DNA of 64,000 nucleotides from Promethearchaeota archaeon. GTDB lineage: Archaea > Asgardarchaeota > Lokiarchaeia > Sigyniarchaeales > SOKP01. Shown piece after piece: positions 17,801-26,391 of this stretch. Position 1 is the first letter of the stretch. Every line of letters starts with the position of its first letter. Where the stretch lies: assembly GCA_019057865.1 (NCBI GenBank), contig JAHLWP010000007.1, positions 1-64,000 of the forward strand, in the 5' to 3' direction. The translations under genes were made by a program, and so were the position numbers. The notes under the pieces are model-generated. The model was not told where the DNA came from. It saw only the letters and a list, made by a program, of their open reading frames with translations, and ran no database searches.

Positions 17801-17896
17801 GCGCTCGTAGTATAGATTCTGTGAAAAATCAGAAGTATAATGGTAGAATCTCGGATTCCCATTCCGAGGACCCGGGTTCAATTCCCGGCGGGCGCA
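17801..17896 (+). tRNA. tRNA-Gly(CCC) with an about 25-base insertion in the D arm
   Basis: Acceptor strands GCGCTCG (17801-17807) and CGGGCGC (17889-17895) pair with one G-U; A73 follows and CCA is not encoded. The anticodon stem TCGGA/TCCGA closes loop TTCCCAT, anticodon CCC. The T stem CCGGG/CCCGG closes TTCAATT. The D region is 25 bases too long. AGTATA occurs at 17809 and again at 17834; removing one repeat distance leaves A14, A15, GG and A21 in standard positions. The removed part can form a TTCTG/CAGAA hairpin. This fits an archaeal intron at an unusual site, but a clean bulge-helix-bulge was not found and the mature D stem is weak (one A-A mismatch). Confidence 0.82.
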
Positions 17897-17908
17897 CTTA
17901 TAACTATT

Positions 17909-20095
17909 TTACCATGATAATCCTTTTATAAAGCGTAAATTATCAATGATTTTTTTTGCTTTATGGATAGGTACTTCCATAAAAGCATAAAATTCATTTT
18001 GCCAGAATGCCTTTCCAGAAGTAGTTGATCGTATATCTTCGGCGAATTTTATTGAATTCCTAACAGGAATTAATATCTCGATAATAGCTTGATAATCCTT
18101 TTCCTGATCCAAACTTTTTATTTTAGCAGAAAATTTTGAAAGTAAGGTAGTTACAACTTTAATATAATCTGGAGGAAGTTGTATAATGGAGTGATATATG
18201 GGTTCTAATAGAATTATTTCAGCTTCATTTAAACCGTTTTTAATTGCATCATAGAACATGGCAGATAATTCAGAAAAAGCATTTTCTTCACTAATTTTCT
18301 CAATTATTAGATCAGTAATAGTAATTTTAGTTTCTGCTAGCTTTTCTCCGCATAAGGGACCATTTAAGCTTATTTTTTCAATGATTTCAAGAATTAAATT
18401 TTTGTAAAACTCGTTTAGTTCAGATTCACATTGATATATTAAAACATTTTGGTCGTCATCGCATTTCCAAAATTTATTAATCTCAACATCAGATAATTGA
18501 GTTTTTTCTTTTAAGATTTCTTTTAATTTATTAAAAGGCTTTATTGTTTTATAATCAATATTTTGAAAAAACCTAACTGTTCTATTATCTAATCTTTCAA
18601 TTATTAATTCTAAGGAACATTGACCATTAGGAGAAATTGCTTTAATTAGAGAGGAATTGTATCTACAGGACTCCTTAAAAACAGCCCTAGGCTCGGATAT
18701 TGAAACATTTACTCCTCGCTTCTCTATTTCATGAGCAGTAACTTCAAGATGTAATGGGCCCACTCCAGATAGTAAAAATTCTCCATTTTCTTCGTTAATC
18801 TCGAATTTCAAATTAGGATCTTCTATTAATAAATTTTCAATAAGTCTTTTCATCTCATCTAAATCTCTCAAGTACTCCGATTCAATGGATACGGTAACAA
18901 CTGGAGTAGTTACATACTTAACACTCTCAAATGGGACCATATTGTCGATAGAATCGCTTTCTATAATAGTTTCACCGCTTTTTATTTTCTTAAGCCCTTC
19001 AATAGCTACTATATTTCCGACCGGTATTCTATCTACTTGTTCTCTTCGCTGACCCATAAAGATAGCAATTCTTTGTATTGTTCCATAGTTATTCTCTCCT
19101 AATAAGAAAACTTCATTCTTTTTTAAGCAATTTCCAGAAAAAATTCTTCCTGTTGCAACTAAACCGTGCTTATCAGCCTGAACTTTACTTAGACATATAA
19201 TTAAAGGACCTTCAGGATCACAATTAAACATTTTCTGACCTAACTTGGAATTAATATCACCATCCCAAATTTTAGCAATCCTATATTTCTGCGCATCTAT
19301 AGGATTAGGTAGATGGTCAATAACCATTTTCAATATAGCTTTATGAATTGGAAAATAAATAGCTAAATCGGCATAACTCTCCTTAGAATAAGTATCTTTA
19401 TTATATCTTACTCTAATATCTTTAAACTTAATATCACTCTTTTCTAAAATACTTAGGGTAAAACCCCATTTATGAAGAGCTGAACCAAATGCGACATTTC
19501 CAGCTAAAGGTGAAACTTTCCATCTTTTATTATAAGGATGTTCAGCATGTCTTTCAATAAGAGTATTAAAACTTTTAATTATTCTAATGTATTTTTTTTT
19601 AATTTCTTCATCTGAAAGTTTTAACTCCCGAATGAGTCTGTCTACTTTATTGATAAAGAGAACTGGTCTTACACCCTCTTGTAATGCTTGTTTAATTACT
19701 GTTTCAGATTGGGTAATTATTTCTTCAACAGCATCCACAACTACTACAACTCCATCTATTAACCTTAAAGCACGAGTTACTTTTCCACTAAAGTCTAAAT
19801 GACCGGGAGTATCTACTAAATTTATCAGGAAAGGTTCATATCCTTCAAGAGATTCATAATACAAGGAAATATTAGCAGATTTCATCGTAATTCCACGTCT
19901 CTGTTCTTCTTCCAAAAAATCTAAGGCTCTAGCTTCACCAGCCAAATCTGGTGATAAAAATCCAGCTTCGCTTAGAAGGGAATCGGATAATGTGGTTTTA
20001 CCATGATCTATGTGACCAACTAATCCTATATTACGAATATTTTGAGGTTTTTCCATTAAACCCAGAATTTCTACAATCTCCTTTCGGCGTGGCAT
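17909..20095 (-). CDS. Elongation factor 2 family protein lacking the diphthamide site (EF-2 paralogue-like)
   Basis: 728 residues, normal aEF-2 length. The GTPase part is intact: GHIDHGKT (27-34), RGIT in switch I, DTPGH (95-99), NKVD (149-152). Domains II, III and V are recognisable, for example GPLHLEVTAHEIEKRGV and DIRSTTSGKAFWQNEF. Domain IV aligns without gaps to ordinary EF-2 from GPLCGEKL to LLEPI, but the tip that should read like LHxDAIHRGPAQ reads IEKISEENAFSE. The modified histidine is Glu604 here. It is therefore probably a translocase-like GTPase without diphthamide. Some Asgard archaea are known to carry such EF-2 paralogues beside, or instead of, the standard one. It ends 12 bases from the convergent tRNA-Gly. 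Confidence 0.92.
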   Translation of the reverse strand: MPRRKEIVEILGLMEKPQNIRNIGLVGHIDHGKTTLSDSLLSEAGFLSPDLAGEARALDFLEEEQRRGITMKSANISLYYESLEGYEPFLINLVDTPGHLDFSGKVTRALRLIDGVVVVVDAVEEIITQSETVIKQALQEGVRPVLFINKVDRLIRELKLSDEEIKKKYIRIIKSFNTLIERHAEHPYNKRWKVSPLAGNVAFGSALHKWGFTLSILEKSDIKFKDIRVRYNKDTYSKESYADLAIYFPIHKAILKMVIDHLPNPIDAQKYRIAKIWDGDINSKLGQKMFNCDPEGPLIICLSKVQADKHGLVATGRIFSGNCLKKNEVFLLGENNYGTIQRIAIFMGQRREQVDRIPVGNIVAIEGLKKIKSGETIIESDSIDNMVPFESVKYVTTPVVTVSIESEYLRDLDEMKRLIENLLIEDPNLKFEINEENGEFLLSGVGPLHLEVTAHEIEKRGVNVSISEPRAVFKESCRYNSSLIKAISPNGQCSLELIIERLDNRTVRFFQNIDYKTIKPFNKLKEILKEKTQLSDVEINKFWKCDDDQNVLIYQCESELNEFYKNLILEIIEKISLNGPLCGEKLAETKITITDLIIEKISEENAFSELSAMFYDAIKNGLNEAEIILLEPIYHSIIQLPPDYIKVVTTLLSKFSAKIKSLDQEKDYQAIIEILIPVRNSIKFAEDIRSTTSGKAFWQNEFYAFMEVPIHKAKKIIDNLRFIKGLSW

Positions 20096-20297
20096 CTTCC
20101 ATGAACAATTTTTCTTATCTTTTATATAGGATTATAATTGATTTGATTAAAATTTTGGTATTATAAATTCAGAAAGTAAGCGGGAAATGACTTCTCATAA
20201 CTCAAGATCTTCTTCATCTTATTGGTTTTGAAATACCAAAATCAGTTGGGTCAGAGTATTCAAAAAAGTCATCTCCCTAATAATATTTAATTCATAG

Positions 20298-20933
20298 TTA
20301 TAAATTAACTTCTCCATCAATTCTTACAAGTCTTCCAACAACATGCAATCTTTTATCACAAAATAGTTCGATTGCCTTCGGAAAAATTTTATGTTCCCAT
20401 TCAAGAACTCTTGGTCCAAGAGTATCTTCTGTATCGGTATCATAGACAGGTACACATTTTTGGATAATAATTGGTCCATGATCAGCTTTCATATCCACAA
20501 AATGAACTGTACACCCAGATACTTTAACACCATATTCTAAAGCATCTCTGTGAACATGCATCCCTCTAAAAGAGGGTAATAATGCGGGGTGAATATTCAT
20601 AACATTTCCATTAAAGGCATCGATGAATTTTTGGCTTACTAATCTCATGTAGCCAACTAAAGCAATTAATTCACACTCATATTTTTTTAATACACTAATT
20701 ATTTTTTGATCAAATTCTTCTCTTGGGACATGGAGATCCTTATCAGATTCTATTAAAACATAAGGTATATTATGATTTTTAGCACGTTCCATGCAAAATG
20801 CTCCTGCTTTATTGCAAATCAGTACTTCTACTTTAGCTTTATTCTTTAAGATTCCATTTTCACATGCTTTGACGATTGCTTCAAAATTACTCCCCGATCC
20901 GGAAGCTATTGCTCCTATTTTTATTTTTGGCAT
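20298..20933 (-). CDS. purN: Phosphoribosylglycinamide formyltransferase, folate-dependent
   Basis: 211 residues. ASGSGSNFEAIV binds the phosphate of GAR. NIHPALLPSFRG carries the catalytic Asn and His, and VDMKADHGPIIIQK carries the catalytic Asp. All three key residues are present. The enzyme transfers a formyl group from 10-formyltetrahydrofolate in the third step of purine synthesis. It uses a folate-type donor, unlike archaea that use formate-dependent PurT/PurP. Another purine gene, purA, lies at 58730. No other purine gene is adjacent. Confidence 0.93.
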   Translation of the reverse strand: MPKIKIGAIASGSGSNFEAIVKACENGILKNKAKVEVLICNKAGAFCMERAKNHNIPYVLIESDKDLHVPREEFDQKIISVLKKYECELIALVGYMRLVSQKFIDAFNGNVMNIHPALLPSFRGMHVHRDALEYGVKVSGCTVHFVDMKADHGPIIIQKCVPVYDTDTEDTLGPRVLEWEHKIFPKAIELFCDKRLHVVGRLVRIDGEVNL

Positions 20934-21344
20934 AGATCTTCTTAATCATCTTTTTTAAAAAAATTTTACTCAAATAGAGCATATTGAGAACTATTCACAT
21001 CTAAATTATAATATTAAGACATCGAAGTTCTCCTATTTTACATAATAAAAAGGTTTTTATTTGATTAACTTATATATTAATTAGAAATTAGAAGTAATTT
21101 ATTCTAAAATTAAGTCTCTTTTATTATTTTATATAATATTTGAGAGAAAACAATTCTATTTGTAAAAACATCATTTAAAAATAAAATTTGAAAAATTCGG
21201 ATATATAAATTCTTAAAATCAAATTGAATTAAGATTTTTAAATAGATCCTAAGCAAAAATAACAGTATTTTAAAAATAGAGATATTATTAAAGATTTTAC
21301 TTCTAAATAAAATTTATGTGAATTATTCAAAAAACTGAAGATTT
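20934..21344. other. Intergenic region between divergent purN and aCPSF1
   Basis: About 410 bases, extremely AT-rich. It must hold promoters for both divergent genes. TATA-like stretches are seen near 21201-21209 (ATATATAAA) and around 21069 (TTATATATT). No open frame with coding character, RNA gene or clear repeat was seen. Confidence 0.5.
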
Positions 21345-23258
21345 ATGAGTTTTGAAGGAGAATTACAAAAAATCAAGAATGAAATAATAGAAAATCTTCC
21401 TCCAGAAATTACTGTTAAAAAAATTGAATTCGAGGGTCCTGAAATTGCAGTATATTCTGAAAATTCTGATGTTGAAGCGACTGAAAACTCAACAGTCCTA
21501 AAAGATCTGGCAAAGACTATGCGAAAACGCGTTGTTTTTCGCTGGAATGTAGAAAAACGTAAAGACCCTTCCGAAACTGAAAGTTATATAAGAAATTTAG
21601 TTGGTGAGGATGCAGAAATTACTGTTATTGAATTCGATCATACTCGAGGTGAAGTTATAATTGAATCGGGAAAGCCTGGTTTAGTTATAGGTAAAAAAGG
21701 AGTTAATTTAAAAGAAATAAGAACCAATACATTTTGGCAGCCTAAGACAATTAGAACTCCACCATTAGCCTCGAGAACAATTCAATTAATAAGAGGAATG
21801 TTGACAAAAGAACGGCAAACTCAAAAAGATATTTTACTATCAATAGGAAAAAGAATACATAGACCAACTATATTTAAAGATTTAAATATTAGATTAACTG
21901 CTTTAGGTGGATTTCGTGAAGTTGGGAGATCTTGTATTTTAATGCAAACTAGAGATAGTAATATCTTACTAGATGTGGGATTAAATGTAGGAAATCCTAT
22001 TGATAGATTCCCTTTTTTTGATATTCCTGAATTCTCAATTAGAGATCTGGATGCTGTTATCATTTCACATGCCCATCTAGATCACTGTGGTCTTGTGCCA
22101 TTTCTTTATAAATATGGTTATCGTGGACCAGTCTATTGTACATTACCTACTCGTAATCTATCTACAATGTTACAATTGGATTTTATACAAATCTGTGAAA
22201 AAGAAGGAAATCCACCACCTTATTCTAAAAGAGATGTTAAACAAACAGTACTTCATACAATTCCACTTTCTTGGGGAAAAGTAACAGATATCGCTCCTGA
22301 TATTAAATTAACACTCCACAATTCAGGTCATATTTTAGGTTCTTCCATGGTACATTTACATTTTGGTAAAGGAGGATATAATTTTGTATACACAGGAGAT
22401 TTTAAATTTCAAAAGACACGTTTACTTGAAAAAGCTAATGTCAAGTTTCCTAGAGTAGAAAGTTTACTTATCGAATCTACTTACGGTGGACCACAAGATC
22501 GCATCCCAAGCAGACAAGAATCTGAAAGAGAACTCAGACAAATTTTAAATACAACACTTAAAAGGGGAGGAAAAGTTCTAATTCCTGTTTTAGCAGTTGG
22601 ACGAGCACAAGAACTAATTATCGTTTTAGAAGAATATGTTTCTAAAGGATTAATTGATAAGGTACCAATATTTCTTGATGGGCTGATTTCAGAAGCAACA
22701 GCAATACATACTGCAAATCCTGATTTTCTTAGTTCAGATTTGAAAGAAAAAATCTTACATCAAGGAAAAAATCCTTTCTTATCTGACTATTTTTCGACCG
22801 TCAGTTCTCAAGATGAAAGATTAGATATTGTACAAGGTGGTCCTTGTATAATCTTGGCAACTAGTGGCATGTTAATCGGAGGTCCTTCAGTGCAATATCT
22901 TAGAGCTTTGGCAGAAGATAGCAACAATTCGTTAATCTTTGTATCTTATCAAGTACAGAAAACTTTAGGCTCGAGACTTCAAAAAGGCTTCAGAGAATTT
23001 CAGTATGTAGATGCCAAAGGCAGAACACAACTCGTAAAAGTTAACTTAAAAATCTTTACGCTTGAAGGATTTAGCGGTCACTCATCACGGAGCCAAATAT
23101 CTCAATTTTTACGGAGAATCCAACCAAGACCTAAACTAGTTATTGTAAATCACGGAGAAGAATCAAAATGTGTAAGTCTGTCGACAATGATACATAAAAA
23201 ATTACGTAAAAGCACAAAATCACCGAAGAACTTAGAAACTATTCTTCTCAAGAACTAA
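21345..23258 (+). CDS. aCPSF1/FttA: KH-domain metallo-beta-lactamase/beta-CASP ribonuclease, transcription termination factor
   Basis: 637 residues, the expected length. Residues 1-140 are tandem KH domains, the second with VIGKKG (114-119). The metallo-beta-lactamase motif is SHAHLDHCG (His242, His244, Asp246, His247), followed by NSGHILGSS, YTGDF and ESTYGG. The beta-CASP part has PVLAVGRAQELI, LATSGMLIGGP and a C-terminal FSGHSSRSQI and IVNHGEES. This is the archaeal CPSF73 counterpart that cleaves nascent RNA at U-rich 3' ends and terminates transcription in the cytoplasm. It stands alone in the + direction. Confidence 0.96.
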   Translation: MSFEGELQKIKNEIIENLPPEITVKKIEFEGPEIAVYSENSDVEATENSTVLKDLAKTMRKRVVFRWNVEKRKDPSETESYIRNLVGEDAEITVIEFDHTRGEVIIESGKPGLVIGKKGVNLKEIRTNTFWQPKTIRTPPLASRTIQLIRGMLTKERQTQKDILLSIGKRIHRPTIFKDLNIRLTALGGFREVGRSCILMQTRDSNILLDVGLNVGNPIDRFPFFDIPEFSIRDLDAVIISHAHLDHCGLVPFLYKYGYRGPVYCTLPTRNLSTMLQLDFIQICEKEGNPPPYSKRDVKQTVLHTIPLSWGKVTDIAPDIKLTLHNSGHILGSSMVHLHFGKGGYNFVYTGDFKFQKTRLLEKANVKFPRVESLLIESTYGGPQDRIPSRQESERELRQILNTTLKRGGKVLIPVLAVGRAQELIIVLEEYVSKGLIDKVPIFLDGLISEATAIHTANPDFLSSDLKEKILHQGKNPFLSDYFSTVSSQDERLDIVQGGPCIILATSGMLIGGPSVQYLRALAEDSNNSLIFVSYQVQKTLGSRLQKGFREFQYVDAKGRTQLVKVNLKIFTLEGFSGHSSRSQISQFLRRIQPRPKLVIVNHGEESKCVSLSTMIHKKLRKSTKSPKNLETILLKN

Positions 23259-23427
23259 TATCTTTAAGGAGAATAAGGTATTAACGGATTTGAGATAAAC
23301 TTGAGAATATAATGACGTATTACTACGCGTTCTGAAAGTTTAGATATTAAATTTAATTCTAGTTCTAAAAATTAATTTTTTTAAATAGTATTAATTACTA
23401 TGTCTAAATAGAATTTAGTGGTATTAT

Positions 23428-24369
23428 TTGAATATTAAAATCTCGAGACTAAAAAATCGATCAATTACAATATTTAGACATATTGTTCAAATTATTGCTT
23501 TCTTATTGATAAATTATATTATTTTAGAAGTAATCTTCTCTATAAATTTACTACGTTTAGAGGAGATATTAAAATTTCTACCTGTTTTAAACTCTCCCAG
23601 AAACCCAATTTCAACAGGGGCCGGTATTCTTGAATATATCTTTTTCTTTCTCGCAGAAGGAATATTTCCATTCCTACTTTTAGGGATTCTTATTTTAATA
23701 ACCTTATTTACTAATAGATTTTTTTGCGGGTGGATATGCCCCATTGGGACAATTCAGGATGCATGTTCAGCAGTACCAACAAAAAAAAGAACAATCAAAA
23801 TAGATACTCACAATAGCTTATTAAGAATCAAATATTTAATTGTCATTTTTATGTTATTAATCCTTCTTCCTTTAGGTATCTCAAGACTAACCAACTACTC
23901 ATTTTATCTACAATTTAAAGAAAATTTAGGTGACCTATCCAACAAACCTTTAGGATATTTCTCTCTATCTGAATATATTTTTGTCTTTCTCCCTAATATG
24001 ATTAAAGATATATTTACTTATGGAAGTTTAGCACCATTATTTGCTACTCTATTATCTTTTTTTATCTTCTTCTTCTATTTAATCCTCATAATTTTTTCAA
24101 TATGGTATCCAAGAGTATATTGTAGATATTTTTGCCCATTTGGAGCTGTTGCTTCTACTATAAGTGAATATTCATTTTTGAAACTTTCAAGAAGCCCTGT
24201 AAGATGTGTAGGAAGATCGGACTGTGGAATCTGTGAAAAAGTTTGTCCAAAACAAATAAGAATCTTAGATGAACCTTTTGAATTTTTTACAGGTAAAGGT
24301 GAATGCAATTTATGCTTAAAGTGCAAGGAAGAATGTCCATACAAGGCAATAACTTTAAAATTTGGATAA
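23428..24369 (+). CDS. NapH/polyferredoxin-like membrane 4Fe-4S protein
   Basis: 313 residues from a TTG start. Five or so membrane segments carry the NapH-type loops CGWICPIGTIQDACS and CRYFCPFGAVAS. The C-terminus has two ferredoxin-like clusters: CVGRSDCGICEKVCPKQI and CNLCLKCKEECPYKAI. Such proteins pass electrons between quinone or an unknown partner and periplasmic or cytoplasmic redox enzymes. No partner oxidoreductase is adjacent; the gene stands between aCPSF1 and the HD protein. Confidence 0.88.
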   Translation: MNIKISRLKNRSITIFRHIVQIIAFLLINYIILEVIFSINLLRLEEILKFLPVLNSPRNPISTGAGILEYIFFFLAEGIFPFLLLGILILITLFTNRFFCGWICPIGTIQDACSAVPTKKRTIKIDTHNSLLRIKYLIVIFMLLILLPLGISRLTNYSFYLQFKENLGDLSNKPLGYFSLSEYIFVFLPNMIKDIFTYGSLAPLFATLLSFFIFFFYLILIIFSIWYPRVYCRYFCPFGAVASTISEYSFLKLSRSPVRCVGRSDCGICEKVCPKQIRILDEPFEFFTGKGECNLCLKCKEECPYKAITLKFG

Positions 24370-24543
24370 GTTTGCCAAAGTTTGGAAAGAAAATATAGAA
24401 TAAAAAATAAAATCACTTCCTTATTTAATATAAAATTTTTCAATTTTTTATGTCATATTACAAAAATCTAAATGATAGATTTTCTAATCTTTTATCAAAA
24501 GCTATGATGCATAATAAGTCAAATTTTATATCACAATAAAGCA

Positions 24544-25746
24544 ATGGATCCAAAAACAATTAAACAATTAGGAAACCGGATGAAAAGAGATGTAAATGTA
24601 GGTATCCATGGAATATTAGACTCAGAAGCTATAAGATATTATGAAGAAGAAAGTGAAGATATTAGACCACCCTTTTTTAGAGATGTTGACCGAATTGTCC
24701 ATTCAAAAGCCTTCAGCCGTTATATCGATAAATCTCAAGTTTTCTTTGATGTAAATAACGCAAATATAACTCATAGGTCTCTGCATGTAACTTTAGTCTC
24801 AAGAGTTAGCAGACAAATAGGACGTGTTCTAAGACTAAATACTGATTTAATTGAAGCAATAGCTCTAGGACACGACATAGGACATAGTCCTTTTGGTCAT
24901 ATAGGTGAAGAAATACTAAATGAAATCAGCAAAAGATATAACATGGGAAATTTTAGCCATAATGCTCAAGGTATAAGATGGCTTTCTTATCTTGAAAAAA
25001 GATATCCTAAAAAACCGGCTAAGGGTCTTAACTTAACTTTGCAGGTTCTTGATGGTATTCTTTGCCATGATGGTGAAGTGAATGAGCAAAAATTAAAACC
25101 GCTTAAAAGAAATGGAAAAACTTGGGAAGAACATCTAAGAGAATATGAAGATTGCTTTAATGAAAATAAAATAGAAAGAATCCCAATGTCTTATGAAGGC
25201 ATTACTGTAAGATTTGCTGATACTATTTCATATATTGGGAGAGATATTGAAGATGCTATCTTGTTAGGTCTATTAAGTCGAAATGATCTACCTGACTCCT
25301 GTAAAAAAATTCTAGGAGATACAAATCCTAAGATAATTAATACTTTAATAACAGATTTATTAAACTTTAGTTTAGATAATGATGTAATCGGCTACAGTGA
25401 TGATATTTTTCAAGCTTTAAAAGAATTAAAAACATTTAATTACAGAAAAATCTATATTAGACGAGATTTATTAAAAAAAAACTCTTTGGATAAAACTTTC
25501 ATCGATAAGTTAAAAGAAAGATTTGAATCAATTTTTAAAAGTTGTTTAAAGGATTTAGAAGAAGATAATTACAATTCACAGATCTTTAAGGACCACATAG
25601 AATATATCGATAATGAAAATTTTACTACTTATTTTTACACTCTTAAAGATCAAAATAAATTACCCTTAATTGTGAGAGACTATATTGCGGGAATGTCTGA
25701 TAGATATTTTAGTGAAATCTATATAAAATTTCAAAAACACCATTAG
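24544..25746 (+). CDS. dGTP triphosphohydrolase-like HD-domain protein
   Basis: 400 residues. FRDVDRIVHSKAFSRYIDKSQV, NITHRSLHVTLVSRVSRQIGR (His77, His81), ALGHDIGHSPFGHIGEE (His110, Asp111) and VRFADTISYIGRDIEDA supply the metal ligands of the Dgt/SAMHD1-like HD family, and SHNAQGIRWL is a family landmark. It probably cleaves dNTPs to deoxynucleosides and triphosphate and so controls the nucleotide pool; a role against viruses as for bacterial Dgt is possible but unsupported by neighbours. Confidence 0.9.
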   Translation: MDPKTIKQLGNRMKRDVNVGIHGILDSEAIRYYEEESEDIRPPFFRDVDRIVHSKAFSRYIDKSQVFFDVNNANITHRSLHVTLVSRVSRQIGRVLRLNTDLIEAIALGHDIGHSPFGHIGEEILNEISKRYNMGNFSHNAQGIRWLSYLEKRYPKKPAKGLNLTLQVLDGILCHDGEVNEQKLKPLKRNGKTWEEHLREYEDCFNENKIERIPMSYEGITVRFADTISYIGRDIEDAILLGLLSRNDLPDSCKKILGDTNPKIINTLITDLLNFSLDNDVIGYSDDIFQALKELKTFNYRKIYIRRDLLKKNSLDKTFIDKLKERFESIFKSCLKDLEEDNYNSQIFKDHIEYIDNENFTTYFYTLKDQNKLPLIVRDYIAGMSDRYFSEIYIKFQKHH

Positions 25747-26289
25747 ATTAAAGAATTTTAATATATACAATTGATAACTCCTAATTTAATTACCAATTTA
25801 AAAATAAAACATAATATGTTAATCTTATATGGATTTATGTAAGTAAAAATGGATTACACAATTGAGGATATTTTACAAAAAGCTATTTCAGTTCTACGGG
25901 GTTTTTTTTTCAGTCACACGGGGTTTTAATAAAATTAGTTTTTTTTAAACTGATATCTTTTTTTATCCTCCAGTCTAAATGTATGTGTAATCCAAGTTAA
26001 ATAATATAGATCTTAGTAAATAAATCTATCTTTTTTGACAAAAAAATAGTCAAGAAACATAAAATATATTTTACAAGTCCTCTTTGAATATTCTTTTAGT
26101 TTTAGACAATTGAGAAAGGTTTTTTAGAGTTTTCGGATTATTAATATTCAAATAAACAAATTAACAATTCTTACATCTGGTTATAACACTTCAGCGTAGA
26201 TGTATCGCAAAAGAATTTAACCGTAGGCTCCATGTCTAAGCTCTTTTACAATACATAAGAGAATTGCGCATAATTGGGTGTTGTATGTT
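25747..26289. other. Intergenic region with U-rich termination-like tracts
   Basis: About 540 bases between the HD-protein gene and tRNA-Gln. ACGGGG followed by nine T (25896-25910) and ACGGGG followed by four T (25918-25927) form a direct repeat and resemble U-tract termination sites. A 26-codon frame (25849-25929) spans them and ends in the second copy; it has no recognisable product. No other gene was seen on either strand. Confidence 0.45.
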
Positions 26290-26391
26290 AGCCCAGTGGT
26301 GTAGAGGTCAAGCATCGGGGGCCCTGAACCCCTGGACCACGGTTCGAAAAATTGACGAACTTATCGTTTATCGAAATTCCGTGCTGGGCTA
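26290..26391 (+). tRNA. tRNA-Gln(CTG) with an about 29-base T-loop insertion
   Basis: Acceptor AGCCCAG pairs perfectly with CTGGGCT (26384-26390); A73 follows; CCA is not encoded. D arm GTGT/GCAT with AG..GG..A is standard. The anticodon stem GGGGG/CCCCT closes CCCTGAA: anticodon CTG, but position 33 is C rather than the nearly universal U. The T stem CACGG/CCGTG encloses 36 bases instead of seven, so about 29 are extra; TCGAAA occurs at both ends of the extra part. This looks like a T-loop intron needing a relaxed splicing motif. The 3' end overlaps the stop codon of the convergent HNH gene by three bases. Confidence 0.8.

Noticed and set aside
25849..25929. 26-codon frame before tRNA-Gln
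   Set aside because: It runs through T-rich terminator-like tracts and ends within the second repeat; no product recognised.
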